Counted from the first letter of the stretch, positions 43,125 through 50,487 are shown. The stretch is DNA of 50,487 nucleotides from an uncultured Bacteroidales bacterium (GCA_945829225.1 CALZTY010000014.1:1-50487); one strand, 5' to 3'. The notes: a model not told the origin generated them from the sequence alone. Numbers and translations are program-made.

Positions 43125-43859
43125 TTAGAAGAACCAGCGATTTCTGAAAAAGCCTTTTTTGCGCCAGTAAAGAATGAGTATCAATCCGGCAATCATACCG
43201 CCAAGGTGGGCGAAGTGAGCCACGCCATCGCCATTGGTACTCATGCCGCTGAGCAATTCAATGACACCATAGCCAATCACCAGCCATTTGGCTTTGATGG
43301 GGAAGAGCATATACAGGTATATGGGCTGGTTGGGGAAGAACATGCCGAATGCCAGCAAGATGCCATAGATAGCGCCCGAGGCACCCACGGTGGCGCCGTT
43401 GACCAGGTTGTTGAGGTGTGCGGCATATGGGTCGACAAATTGGTAATTATTGATGATATTGTTCCAGCCCTCGCGCACGATGTAGTCGTACTCTTGCGGC
43501 GAATACATTTGAGCCGCTTGGTGCACCTGTATGGCATTGATGCCCAACTGGCACAGGGCTGCAAAGATGCCGCAACTGATGTAGAATATCAAGAAGCGCG
43601 ACGACCCCATCACCTGCTCGATGATTTTGCCGAACATCACCAGCGCAAACATATTGAAAAACAGGTGAGTAAAGTTGCCGTGGAGGAACATATAAGTAAA
43701 CAATTGCGCCACGTTGAAGCCGGGAGAGGAGAAGTAGTGCAACGCAGCCCACTTGTACAGGCTCTGCTCCATGCCGGGGATGAGAATACCGGCAAGGAAT
43801 ATCAATACGTTGATAATCAGTAAGTTCTTTGTTACCTGCGGTAGATTAAGCCACTTCAT
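43125..43859 (-). CDS. Rhomboid family intramembrane serine protease (first of a pair)
   Basis: A 244-residue six-helix protease that cuts membrane-spanning substrates within the bilayer. Catalytic Ser lies in VGASGAIYGI and catalytic His in HFAHLGGMIAG. An early HGNFTHLFFNMFAL provides the conserved His/Asn of the second helix. It is the first gene of a six-gene minus run with its own promoter at 43885-43916. Typical in Bacteroidales as a tandem pair. Confidence 0.92.
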   Translation of the reverse strand: MKWLNLPQVTKNLLIINVLIFLAGILIPGMEQSLYKWAALHYFSSPGFNVAQLFTYMFLHGNFTHLFFNMFALVMFGKIIEQVMGSSRFLIFYISCGIFAALCQLGINAIQVHQAAQMYSPQEYDYIVREGWNNIINNYQFVDPYAAHLNNLVNGATVGASGAIYGILLAFGMFFPNQPIYLYMLFPIKAKWLVIGYGVIELLSGMSTNGDGVAHFAHLGGMIAGLILILYWRKKGFFRNRWFF

Positions 43860-43884
43860 TGTCCTTTGGGGTTTTAATGAACTA

Positions 43885-43916
43885 CAAATTTACAACTTTT
43901 TCTCCTTACCACCAAA
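43885..43916 (-). promoter_or_regulatory. Promoter of the rhomboid-to-comEC run
   Basis: The minus strand shows TTTG (plus 43913-43916), a 20-base spacer and TAAATTTG (plus 43885-43892), followed by the rhomboid ATG 26 bases on. Confidence 0.6.
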
Positions 43917-43937
43917 TCTACTTTTATCGGCATCCCG

Positions 43938-43969
43938 GTTGCGTATTTTGAGTAAAAGAATTAATTTTG
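43938..43969 (+). promoter_or_regulatory. GH53 galactanase promoter
   Basis: GTTG at 43938-43941, a 20-base spacer and TAATTTTG at 43962-43969. The ATG at 43994 follows after 24 bases. It is divergent from the rhomboid promoter. Confidence 0.5.
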
Positions 43970-43993
43970 TGTCTGTGATAAATTAAATTTGAG

Positions 43994-45499
43994 ATGAAAA
44001 AAGTATTAATCATATTGATTATGCTTGCCGCAAGCATAACATCTGCGGCACAGGATTTTACACGCGGTGCCGATGTCAGTTGGGTGACCGAGATGGAAGC
44101 CGACGGGAGAATTTTTTGCTCTACCGATGGGACTGAAACAGACCTGTTTGTGCTTATGAAACAAATAGGCATGAATGCTGTGCGCCTACGCGTATTTGTT
44201 GACCCTAATGGTTTCGGTTACGGGAAATGGTGTGACAAGGACGACCTGCTGACAAAGGCTCGCCGAGCCAAGGAGCAAGGGCTCGACATTATGATAGATT
44301 TTCATTACAGCGACTTTTTCGCCGACCCGGGCGCACAGGCGGCTCCAATGGCGTGGAATGGGCTTACTGACCAGGAAGCAAGGGCGGCGCTTATAGACCA
44401 CACGACAGATGTGCTACAGGCACTGAAGGATGCAGGTGTAACACCCAAATGGGTCCAGGTGGGAAATGAGGTAAACAATGGCATCGCATTTCCTTATGGC
44501 AAAATCGACTGGGACAAAAGTGGTGCTGATAGATTTACGCATTATGTAGCAATGAGCAACGCAGGATATGATGCGGTGAAAGCCGTATTTCCTGCCGCAA
44601 AAGTAATAATCCACCTCGCAGGAACTGAAGCGGCTCAATGGTTTATCCCCGACTTCATCGCTGCCGGAGGTAAGGCTGATATGATAGGTTTCTCGCACTA
44701 TCCCACTGTCGATGAGTGGAATAGTGGCGACGCATCGGCTACATACAGCAATATCAACGCCGAGAAATATGTAAAAAATGCGATAGCGGATTACGGTCTT
44801 CCGATAATGATATGCGAGACAGGATTTGATGTGACTCAACCCGCACTCGCACGGGAGGTTATGATAGATTTGTTTCAACGTATGACCGCTATTGAGGGCT
44901 GTGCAGGTATTTTCTATTGGGAGCCGCAAACCGATGGCGTGTGGAAGCCCGGTTATTACGAAAATTTGGGATGGAGCGCCTACAACAAGGGCGCATTTAC
45001 CTCGGACGGACATCCTACAATGGCTCTTGATGCATTCAGCGGAAATACCGAGGTCGGGACGGTGTTCCCGAAGTCGCTCGGAATCTTCAGCACGGACTAC
45101 ACCACTCTGCTCGCCACTCTCCTCCCCACAGACGGGTCTGAGGGGATTTATTCTGCCGAATTAGAGGTGACCGAGGCTTGGCAAAACTTTGTCATTTATG
45201 ATGCCGAAAATGGAATTTGGTATGGCTCTTACCCCGGCGACATGATGACACTATCCTCTGCATCGGACAAATGGAACTTATGGATAGACAGTGAGCAGAC
45301 CGGGCTATACGACATCAGCGTTGACCTATCCGCTATGCGTTGGTCATATTCTTACAACGCCTCGGTCGATGCCATTCTTGCCGACAACGACCGACCGGTG
45401 CAGTACTACACCCTCACAGGAGTCCTTGTCGCAACTCCCCAACGAGGTCAACTTTACATCGTCAAACGAGGTACAAAAGCCAAGTTGCAAAGGTTCTAA
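43994..45499 (+). CDS. Secreted GH53 endo-beta-1,4-galactanase with C-terminal tail
   Basis: A 501-residue enzyme that should cut beta-1,4-galactan side chains of pectin. A signal peptide (1-19, ending SAAQ) is followed by the GH53 barrel: RGADVSWVTEME, then acid/base Glu in VQVGNEVNNG (about residue 158) and nucleophile Glu in MICETGFD (about 275). Residues about 350-455 form a beta-sandwich recalling SusE-type carbohydrate-binding ends. The last 35 residues (VQYYTLTGVLVATPQRGQLY) resemble a type IX tail, so the enzyme may be on the surface. No SusC/D genes are adjacent. AT-richer than the envelope genes. Confidence 0.9.
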   Translation: MKKVLIILIMLAASITSAAQDFTRGADVSWVTEMEADGRIFCSTDGTETDLFVLMKQIGMNAVRLRVFVDPNGFGYGKWCDKDDLLTKARRAKEQGLDIMIDFHYSDFFADPGAQAAPMAWNGLTDQEARAALIDHTTDVLQALKDAGVTPKWVQVGNEVNNGIAFPYGKIDWDKSGADRFTHYVAMSNAGYDAVKAVFPAAKVIIHLAGTEAAQWFIPDFIAAGGKADMIGFSHYPTVDEWNSGDASATYSNINAEKYVKNAIADYGLPIMICETGFDVTQPALAREVMIDLFQRMTAIEGCAGIFYWEPQTDGVWKPGYYENLGWSAYNKGAFTSDGHPTMALDAFSGNTEVGTVFPKSLGIFSTDYTTLLATLLPTDGSEGIYSAELEVTEAWQNFVIYDAENGIWYGSYPGDMMTLSSASDKWNLWIDSEQTGLYDISVDLSAMRWSYSYNASVDAILADNDRPVQYYTLTGVLVATPQRGQLYIVKRGTKAKLQRF

Positions 45500-45513
45500 C
45501 TCATCGAACAGCA

Positions 45514-45544
45514 TCTATCCGCTGAGTCCCCGATGCAGGATAGA
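45514..45544. terminator. Weak hairpin between convergent GH53 and AraC genes
   Basis: TCTATCC at 45514-45520 pairs with GGATAGA at 45538-45544 around a 17-base loop. No strong T-run follows. It may help end both transcripts. Confidence 0.3.
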
Positions 45545-45572
45545 GATTAACTTGTTGCAAGAGTGGGCGATA

Positions 45573-46460
45573 CTATGCCACTCGCCATTGCGATGGGGTC
45601 TTACCTGTGACTGACTTGAAGAAACGGACGAAATGCTGTGGGTATTCAAAGCCGAGACGTTGGCTGACTTCCGTAATGGTAATCTCCTCTGATTGAAGCA
45701 GTTCTTTGGACTTGGCAAGGACGCGGTCGTTGATGATGTCTTTGGCGGTGCGTCCTGTCTCGGTTTTGACCAGGGTGCCGAAGTAGCCGGTGGACAGGCA
45801 GCACTTGTCGGCGAAGTAGGCGACGGTGGGAAGTCCCTCATATACTGCTTTGTCGCGGATGTATTCATCCAACAGCGTCAAGAACTTCTTCACCACGCTG
45901 TGGTTGATTTCTTCGCGCGTGATGAATTGGCGGTCGTAGAAACGGAGGCAATAGTTGAGCAAAAGTTCGATATTCGAAACGATGAGTTCACGCGTGTGTT
46001 TGTCGATGGTGTGATGCAGTTCCTGCTCTATCATTGCAAGTACGCCCTTGAAGGTTTCAACCTCTGCTGCCGAGAGATGGAGAGCCTCGGTACTTGTGTA
46101 GTCGAAGAACTCGTAGCGGCTCATCTGCTTTGTCAATGATGTGCGGTTCAACAGGTCGGGATGGAATGCCAATGCCGTGTATTTTGCAAAAGGCACATCG
46201 GGATTAGGCTCCACCGTCACCACCTGACCGGGCGAAAAACTCGTCACGGTCATCTCGTCGAAGTCATATGGTGTGCGTCCATAGGAGAGTTTGCACCCCT
46301 TGGTCTCCTTGAGGTAGATGGCATAGAGCCCATAGTGCATCACACTCTTTTGGATGTGTTCGGTGTTCTCCACATGCAACACACTGACCAAAGGATGAAG
46401 CGTCTCTATCCCCTGGTAGTCGTTAAAGTCCTGTATTGTATTGAGAAAAATCTCCTGCAT
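45573..46460 (-). CDS. AraC-family transcriptional regulator
   Basis: A 295-residue regulator: an N-terminal cupin-like sensory part (about 20-180) and a C-terminal double helix-turn-helix (about 190-290) with NDRVLAKSKELL, ITEVSQRLGFEYPQHFVRFF and KSVTGKTPSQWR, the AraC signature. It is on the same strand as, and downstream of, a cupin/CMD, flavodoxin and hydrolase set. It may control those genes, perhaps through the repeat at 49126-49158 (inference). The inducing compound is unknown. Confidence 0.9.
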   Translation of the reverse strand: MQEIFLNTIQDFNDYQGIETLHPLVSVLHVENTEHIQKSVMHYGLYAIYLKETKGCKLSYGRTPYDFDEMTVTSFSPGQVVTVEPNPDVPFAKYTALAFHPDLLNRTSLTKQMSRYEFFDYTSTEALHLSAAEVETFKGVLAMIEQELHHTIDKHTRELIVSNIELLLNYCLRFYDRQFITREEINHSVVKKFLTLLDEYIRDKAVYEGLPTVAYFADKCCLSTGYFGTLVKTETGRTAKDIINDRVLAKSKELLQSEEITITEVSQRLGFEYPQHFVRFFKSVTGKTPSQWRVA

Positions 46461-46558
46461 AGTTCAATAGCGCTTGTATATTAAAACGCATAAATGCCTA
46501 AATTTATTGTAGTATACTTTCAATCAATCACACAGAGATTTGCACGGTAGCGCTATTA

Positions 46559-47395
46559 TTATTTATATTCTCCTTGTATTCCATAATATTGCTCATCACT
46601 TACCTGCTCAAGCCACTCATTGGAAGCGTTTTCGCCCTCTATCTCAATGGCAAGATGAGCAAACCAACTATCGGCGGCGGCTCCATGCCAATGCTTCACG
46701 CCGGCAGGGATGTGGATGACTGTCCCCGGGAGAATCGCCTGTGCCGGCTTGCCCTCCTCTTGATACCAGCCACGACCAGCCACGCCGATAAGCATTTGTC
46801 CTCCGCCCTTGGTGGCATGATGAATGTGCCAGTTGTTGCGGCAACCCGGTTCGAAGGTGACATTGGCAATAGGAACCTGCTCGCCGGAAATACGCGCCAG
46901 ATAACTGTTGCCCTTGAAATACTTGGCATAGGCAGTGTTGGGCTCTCCAATGGGGAATATCATCTCTTGTTGGAAACGACTCTTCGCATCTTCCAAAGAA
47001 GTGTCTTCTTTCCAAACCTCTTTAGCCTGGCGGAAAGCCGCCCATGCCTTGGGCCATCCTGCATAGAAAGCGATATGTGTGATGATTTCAGATATTTCCG
47101 TTCTTGTGATGCCGTTCTTCTTCGCCTCCTGCAAGTGGTAGGTGAGCGACGAGTCGGTGATGCCCTGACTAATTAGTGAGGTGAGCGTAACAAGGCTGCG
47201 GTCGCGAAGGCTAAGCAGGTCGTTGCGGCTCCACACCTCGCCAAAGAGAATATCATCGTTGAGATGGGCAAACTCGGGGGCAAACTCGCCCAACTGCGTG
47301 CGGCCTGCCGTCTGTACTATCTTTTGCTGTGCCATAACGTTTAGTGTCGTTATTGTTATTAAAGATATGAAGATGATATAACGTCTCATCATCAA
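46559..47395 (-). CDS. Carboxymuconolactone decarboxylase-like plus cupin fusion protein
   Basis: A 278-residue exported protein. A signal peptide (about 1-22, ending VMAQ) is followed by a CMD-like helical domain (about 35-135; RSLVTLTSLISQG, HIAFYAGWPKAWAAF) and a cupin domain (about 165-265) with metal-binding His residues in NNWHIHHATKGGGQMLIG and IPAGVKHWHGA. The CMD part lacks the reactive cysteines of AhpD-type peroxidases. Fusions of this type are common in Bacteroidota, with an unclear substrate. It lies 18 bases after a flavodoxin-like gene, in one transcript with it. Confidence 0.88.
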   Translation of the reverse strand: MMMRRYIIFISLITITTLNVMAQQKIVQTAGRTQLGEFAPEFAHLNDDILFGEVWSRNDLLSLRDRSLVTLTSLISQGITDSSLTYHLQEAKKNGITRTEISEIITHIAFYAGWPKAWAAFRQAKEVWKEDTSLEDAKSRFQQEMIFPIGEPNTAYAKYFKGNSYLARISGEQVPIANVTFEPGCRNNWHIHHATKGGGQMLIGVAGRGWYQEEGKPAQAILPGTVIHIPAGVKHWHGAAADSWFAHLAIEIEGENASNEWLEQVSDEQYYGIQGEYK

Positions 47396-47413
47396 TAATT
47401 ATCCTTTCTGCGA

Positions 47414-47950
47414 TTAAACACCTTTACCCATCTCGTAGGCATGCATCAGGGTGGCATTGCCTTCAATGTCTCGTGCGTCGGTTACGCCGCCGCAGAAGAG
47501 ATGACCCTTGAGTGATGACTTGCCGTAGCAGTCTATCCAACCTGTAAGACCCATCTCGGCACGTCGGGGAGTATCCTCCTCGGCTTCGGCGGCAGTGGTG
47601 AGCAGATAGATGTCGCGGAAACGGTAATCCTTGGGATACATGGCATTCATACGGTCGATGAGCGTCTTCATCTGTCCGCTCATCTCATAGTAATAAATAG
47701 GTGTCGCCCAGCAGACTACATCGGCATTCAGCACTTTCTCCATGATGTCGGGGACATCGTCCTTGAATACACAGGCACCGGTGTGCTGGCAACTCAGACA
47801 ACCTACACAGAATTTTATTTCCTTTCCGCGAAGAGAAATCTTCTCCACCTCATTGCCCGATGCCTTGGCACCTTCGGCAAACTTCTCAGCGAGCAGGTCG
47901 CTGTTTGACCCGACACGGAGACTGGTTGAAATTACTACAACCTTTTTCAT
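47414..47950 (-). CDS. Flavodoxin-family NAD(P)H-dependent reductase
   Basis: A 178-residue FMN-binding protein. The phosphate-binding loop is STSLRVGSNSDLLAEKF at residues 8-24. CVGCLSCQHTGAC (about 48-60) is the Cys-rich motif typical of this iron-sulfur-flavoprotein-like branch. PIYYYEMSGQMKTLIDRM contacts the flavin ring side. It probably reduces quinones or electrophiles. The gene overlaps the upstream hydrolase stop by 4 bases. Confidence 0.88.
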   Translation of the reverse strand: MKKVVVISTSLRVGSNSDLLAEKFAEGAKASGNEVEKISLRGKEIKFCVGCLSCQHTGACVFKDDVPDIMEKVLNADVVCWATPIYYYEMSGQMKTLIDRMNAMYPKDYRFRDIYLLTTAAEAEEDTPRRAEMGLTGWIDCYGKSSLKGHLFCGGVTDARDIEGNATLMHAYEMGKGV

Positions 47951-49071
47951 TGTTTTTCGAGATTAGTTTTAAAGAATTTTTCAAGTTTATCCCAGGGAAT
48001 CATATTTTTTGCCTTGCCCTTGCCTTCCGGCTCGGTATAACCGCCATCGTACAGGTCACAATGGTTGGCGTTGGGGATGATGAGCAGTTCCTTGTTCTGT
48101 GGCACCGTGTTGGGCTTGCGGACGAAGTCATAGCCGGGCGCCTTGCCCTCTACCATATACTGATAGGCATTTTCGCCGAAGTAACGAGAATGGGCAGTCT
48201 CGCCGTGCATGATGAGCACCGCCGAGCGTATCTCATTGATGTAATAGAGAAATCGTGCGTTGGAATATGCCTGGCAGCCAAAGGTGTGCCAGACACCGTT
48301 GCTGTTGCCCGAACGTGGATGGTAGCCTCGTGGAGTCTTGTAATAGTCATAATAATCCTTGACAAACTGTGGCGCTTCGGCTGGCAGTGGGTCGACCACG
48401 CCTCCTGCTTGTGTCAACATGCCGGACAGCACAGCCTTTGTGCGTTCGGCAGCCATCGCCTTGCGTGCAGCATAACGCGCTGCTTCACTGTCGTTTTCGT
48501 CGAAATAGCCATTGCCATTCACTCGGCTCATATCGTACATAGTGCTTGCCAATGTTGCCTTGATGCGAGGGTCAATGGCTGCCGCATTGAGGGCAATGCC
48601 GCCCCAACCGCAGATGCCGATAATGCCTATTTTCTCACTGTCAACTTCATCAAGACTGCTAAGGAAATCCACCGCCGCCAGAAAGTCCTCCGTATTGATA
48701 TCGGGCGAGGCAGTAGCCCGTGGTTCTCCTCCGCTCTCACCCGTAAAGGAGGGGTCGAAAGCACAAGTGACGAACCCTCTTTCAGCCATCTTCATGGCAT
48801 ATAAGCCGCTTGACTGCTCCTTTGATGCACCGAAGGGACCACATACTGCGAGTGCCATTCCGTTGCTCCCACCCTTTGGCGAATACAAATCGCCCACAAG
48901 TGTGATACCATATCGATTCTTGAACTCCACCTTTCGGTGGTTAACCTTTTCGCTAAGTGGGAATACCTTATCCCATTCCTGTGATATCTGCATTTTACTT
49001 TTATTAACATTATCGCAAGCGGCAAGTGCCAACATTGCTATTGTAAACAGTGATAATATGATACGTTTCAT
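47947..49071 (-). CDS. Lipoprotein alpha/beta hydrolase
   Basis: About 374 residues. The start MKRIILSLF at 49071 is chosen because it opens a signal sequence with lipobox LAAC followed by DNVNKSK. A longer frame to 49227 runs through the probable promoter. The fold markers are GDLYSPKG, CAFDPSFTGESGG and HGETAHSRYFGENAY (acidic or His region). The nucleophile elbow reads GIIGICGWGGIAL, with Cys in place of the usual Ser, as in dienelactone-hydrolase-like enzymes. The catalytic His is probably in IPNANHCDLYDGG. The substrate is unknown. It heads the flavodoxin and cupin/CMD transcript. Confidence 0.85.
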   Translation of the reverse strand: MKRIILSLFTIAMLALAACDNVNKSKMQISQEWDKVFPLSEKVNHRKVEFKNRYGITLVGDLYSPKGGSNGMALAVCGPFGASKEQSSGLYAMKMAERGFVTCAFDPSFTGESGGEPRATASPDINTEDFLAAVDFLSSLDEVDSEKIGIIGICGWGGIALNAAAIDPRIKATLASTMYDMSRVNGNGYFDENDSEAARYAARKAMAAERTKAVLSGMLTQAGGVVDPLPAEAPQFVKDYYDYYKTPRGYHPRSGNSNGVWHTFGCQAYSNARFLYYINEIRSAVLIMHGETAHSRYFGENAYQYMVEGKAPGYDFVRKPNTVPQNKELLIIPNANHCDLYDGGYTEPEGKGKAKNMIPWDKLEKFFKTNLEKQ

Positions 49072-49125
49072 GTTAGTTGTAGTTTGAGCATGCAAAGTAA
49101 CGCCAAATAACAAACAATAGTTATA

Positions 49126-49158
49126 CCAAAATTTGGGGATAAATAACCCAAATTTCGG
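49126..49158. promoter_or_regulatory. Tandem CCAAATTTGG operator upstream of the hydrolase operon
   Basis: CCAAAATTTGGG at 49126-49137 and CCCAAATTTCGG at 49147-49158 are each near-palindromic and stand 21 bases apart centre to centre, two helix turns. A -7-like box TTACTTTG on the minus strand (plus 49093-49100) lies downstream. This spacing fits an AraC-type dimer activating the hydrolase operon. Confidence 0.45.
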
Positions 49159-49251
49159 AATAATGATATAGACTTTGGCGGTGGATGACAAAACGAGAGG
49201 TCGCGACGTAAAATAATAATACGCCACAACCTCAGGTTCTAATACTCAGAT

Positions 49252-49533
49252 ATGTTTGCTATAGGCTTATTGGGGGATCTGCCAATCTGCCGACCTCATC
49301 GGGGAGACTACTTCCTCTATTCTTACCGCATGAAATCGACAGGTCTTACCACTACTCAATTTATTGCTCGTACGCGCATCAGTGAGGCGTGCCGTAGGAT
49401 AAATACCCATGAAGAATACGGCGACTACACCCTTGAGGCAATCTGGCAAAGCGTAGGCTATCCCTCGCGCTCGCATTTCGGCAATATGTTCCGACGATTT
49501 GTGGTGAATGACGCTCTCGGAATATGCCTCTAA
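49252..49533 (+). pseudogene. AraC-type DNA-binding domain fragment
   Basis: The open frame encodes about 93 residues, of which residues 27-85 look like the C-terminal half of an AraC regulator (STGLTTTQFIARTRISEACR, then LEAIWQSVGYPSRSHFGNMF). The sensory domain is missing, and the first 25 residues (MFAIGLLGDLPICRPHRGDY) are not typical. The end FVVNDALGICL is cut before the usual SPSEYR. I read it as a decayed gene, divergent from the hydrolase operon. It may once have regulated it. Confidence 0.6.
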
Positions 49534-49571
49534 ACTAAGACACAATTCAGCCATAAATTTTTTCTCTGCCT

Positions 49572-49609
49572 AAAAAAGTATAGCGGACAGTAGTATAACT
49601 ATAATACTT
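49572..49609 (-). terminator. Terminator of the small lipoprotein gene
   Basis: AAGTATAG at 49576-49583 pairs with CTATAATACTT at 49599-49609, with a small bulge. On the minus strand TTTTTT follows. The stem starts at the stop codon. Confidence 0.55.
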
Positions 49610-50033
49610 ATTCGTATCTAGTCCAAGTCCATTCCTCGGACTCATTTGTAAAATAACCATCTTCATCTTTCCTATATCTACGCCACTTAATTTCGTTTTT
49701 TGAAACAGATATAGCTTTTAATTTTTCTTTTTGAATATTGCCATAATAGCCTATGTTCAGATAAACGTAATCATTCTTGTATTCCCAAGTGATTGAGCCA
49801 TAAGAATTATTATCGTAATAGTCGGCTGGATCCTCGTAACCTGCTCCGGTACCGCCTTTATTTATTACGATAATATCATTATCGCCATCCTGCGCCCACA
49901 CTCCTACAATGATAGAGGTTAGGTTATCTGCTGGTTCATCGTCATCATCGCTACAGCTGTTTAAAGCCATTGCCATAATGACACACAGAGCTACAGCAAC
50001 CAGCGACTGTAGATGTAATAATTTGTGTTTCAT
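49608..50033 (-). CDS. Small lipoprotein, lipocalin-like pattern
   Basis: A 141-residue lipoprotein: leader MKHKLLHLQSLVAVALCVIM, lipobox LNSC then SDDDDEPADN. The mature part alternates strands with VGVWAQDGDND, ITWEYKNDYVYLNIGYYG and WRRYRKDEDGYF, resembling the short lipocalin-like lipoproteins of Bacteroidales. An ATG eight codons upstream (50057) is possible, but the chosen start gives the better signal peptide. Low GC. Function unknown. Confidence 0.65.
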   Translation of the reverse strand: MKHKLLHLQSLVAVALCVIMAMALNSCSDDDDEPADNLTSIIVGVWAQDGDNDIIVINKGGTGAGYEDPADYYDNNSYGSITWEYKNDYVYLNIGYYGNIQKEKLKAISVSKNEIKWRRYRKDEDGYFTNESEEWTWTRYE

Positions 50034-50094
50034 TGTAAAATAATGTTTATGCTTCACAACCCCGATAAAGCGGTTAAGAATCGAATATAGAAAA

Positions 50095-50255
50095 GGTGTG
50101 GGATTGTATTCTGCATATCCCTTTTAGTAGGATTCTTGCATTGCCTTAGATAGTGGATAAACAACAAACCCACACCGAGAAGCTTTATAAATACCATAGA
50201 AAGGGTAAGTATATGCTACCGATGTAGGTGTTACATGCCCTTATCTTACTATCTA
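50095..50255 (-). other. Structured leader, possible pseudoknot
   Basis: The gene-free stretch 50058-50325 contains two long pairings that cross: GGTGTGGG (50095-50102) with CCCACACC (50169-50176), and TAGATAGT plus GATAA (50147-50160) with TTATC plus ACTATCTA (50241-50255). A GGG/CCC pair (50203-50205, 50238-50240) lies inside the second. It is on the 5' side of the small lipoprotein gene (minus strand), so it may be a leader RNA that switches between folds. Confidence 0.35.
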
Positions 50256-50325
50256 TTAGCGAATTTTGCGAGAATTTACTAAAAGAAGATATTTCAAATA
50301 ACACCTTTTCAGATGAATGAGCCAA

Positions 50326-50487
50326 CTATTCGGCTCTATTGTCGATTACAAAGTTACTAAATTCTTCTGAAAGTATGTCCCTATCTTCAATGTTTTTTCG
50401 CAACTTTGCATTGAAAGTATTATAGTTTTGCAGAAAAAGGTGTACCACAGATTGCGATTTGTGTACCAAAACTGTACCACAACCTCG
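50326..50487 (-). CDS. Open frame running off the right edge (doubtful)
   Basis: From 50487 to a TAG at 50326-50328 the minus strand has 53 codons without a stop, ending FVIDNRAE. The last 25 residues (KLRKNIEDRDILSEEF) look protein-like, but promoter-type boxes lie on both strands inside it (TAACTTTG at plus 50349-50356 on the minus strand, TAGTTTTG at 50423-50430 on the plus strand). It may be the C-terminus of a gene or simply open non-coding DNA. No family is recognised. Confidence 0.2.
   Translation of the reverse strand, partial: RGCGTVLVHKSQSVVHLFLQNYNTFNAKLRKNIEDRDILSEEFSNFVIDNRAE
50441..50479 (+). repeat. Three TGTACCA elements in helical phase
   Basis: TGTACCA occurs at 50441-50447, 50462-50468 and 50473-50479, spaced 21 and 11 bases, so all three face the same side of the helix. 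They may be binding sites for a regulator or recombinase of an element that begins beyond the window. Confidence 0.45.

Noticed and set aside
47947-49227. Longer hydrolase start at 49227
   Set aside because: The extra 52 residues cross the operator and promoter region and would bury the obvious lipoprotein signal peptide.

Overview
The window looks like a chromosomal segment of a gut-type Bacteroidota (order Bacteroidales). A Muribaculaceae-like lineage is my best guess from gene content and moderate GC, but I cannot prove it without a database search. The evidence is Bacteroidota-type promoters (TTTG, about 19 bases, then TAnnTTTG) before many genes, the scarcity of strong Shine-Dalgarno sites, type IX secretion C-terminal tails, many SCDDD-like lipoproteins, and families such as DUF6089, DUF6242, DUF5723, DUF6056 and AAA/DUF4143 ATPases. 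No tRNA, rRNA, CRISPR array or intact insertion sequence was recognised.

Layout. 1-595: end of a type IX cargo gene, a TetR-like palindrome, and a gene-free stretch that folds like a structured RNA. 596-3864 (+): a DUF349 protein and a polyprenyl-phosphate sugar transferase. 3940-11407 (-): an envelope operon (DUF6242 lipoprotein, DUF6089 barrel, uppS, bamA, two ompH/skp chaperones, fabG). 11573-19844 (-): a GLUG-repeat secreted protein, a HigBA-like toxin-antitoxin pair, ribD with a DUF6056 membrane protein, a secreted M16 protease, and a BRO-N/Fic pair fused by deletion. 20015-24829: a small Cys-rich lipoprotein and a SulP transporter on the minus strand, with a divergent dcp and a membrane protein. 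24886-25325 is repeat-rich and holds a possible orphan small transcript. 25326-30087: a secreted GH13 amylase, then a lipoprotein and a DUF5723 protein.

30387-37580 carries housekeeping genes (glyS, lemA, an FKBP-type isomerase, rpoN) flanked by two AT-rich AAA+/DUF4143 ATPase genes. Each ATPase gene has its own unusual non-coding repeat. 37586-43859 (-) is a six-gene run: two rhomboids, an EEP-family hydrolase, aroE, a YeiH-type exporter and comEC. 43994-50033: a secreted GH53 galactanase, an AraC regulator, a cupin/CMD protein, a flavodoxin-like reductase, a lipoprotein hydrolase, an AraC fragment and a small lipoprotein. The right edge has a possible pseudoknotted leader and helically phased TGTACCA repeats.

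The most unusual material is non-coding: a 32-33 bp triple repeat before the first ATPase, 39-bp near-palindromic direct repeats flanking the promoter side of the second, the sharing of that palindrome core with the toxin-antitoxin operator, and the structured or transcribed elements at 112-385, 24849-25010 and 50095-50255.
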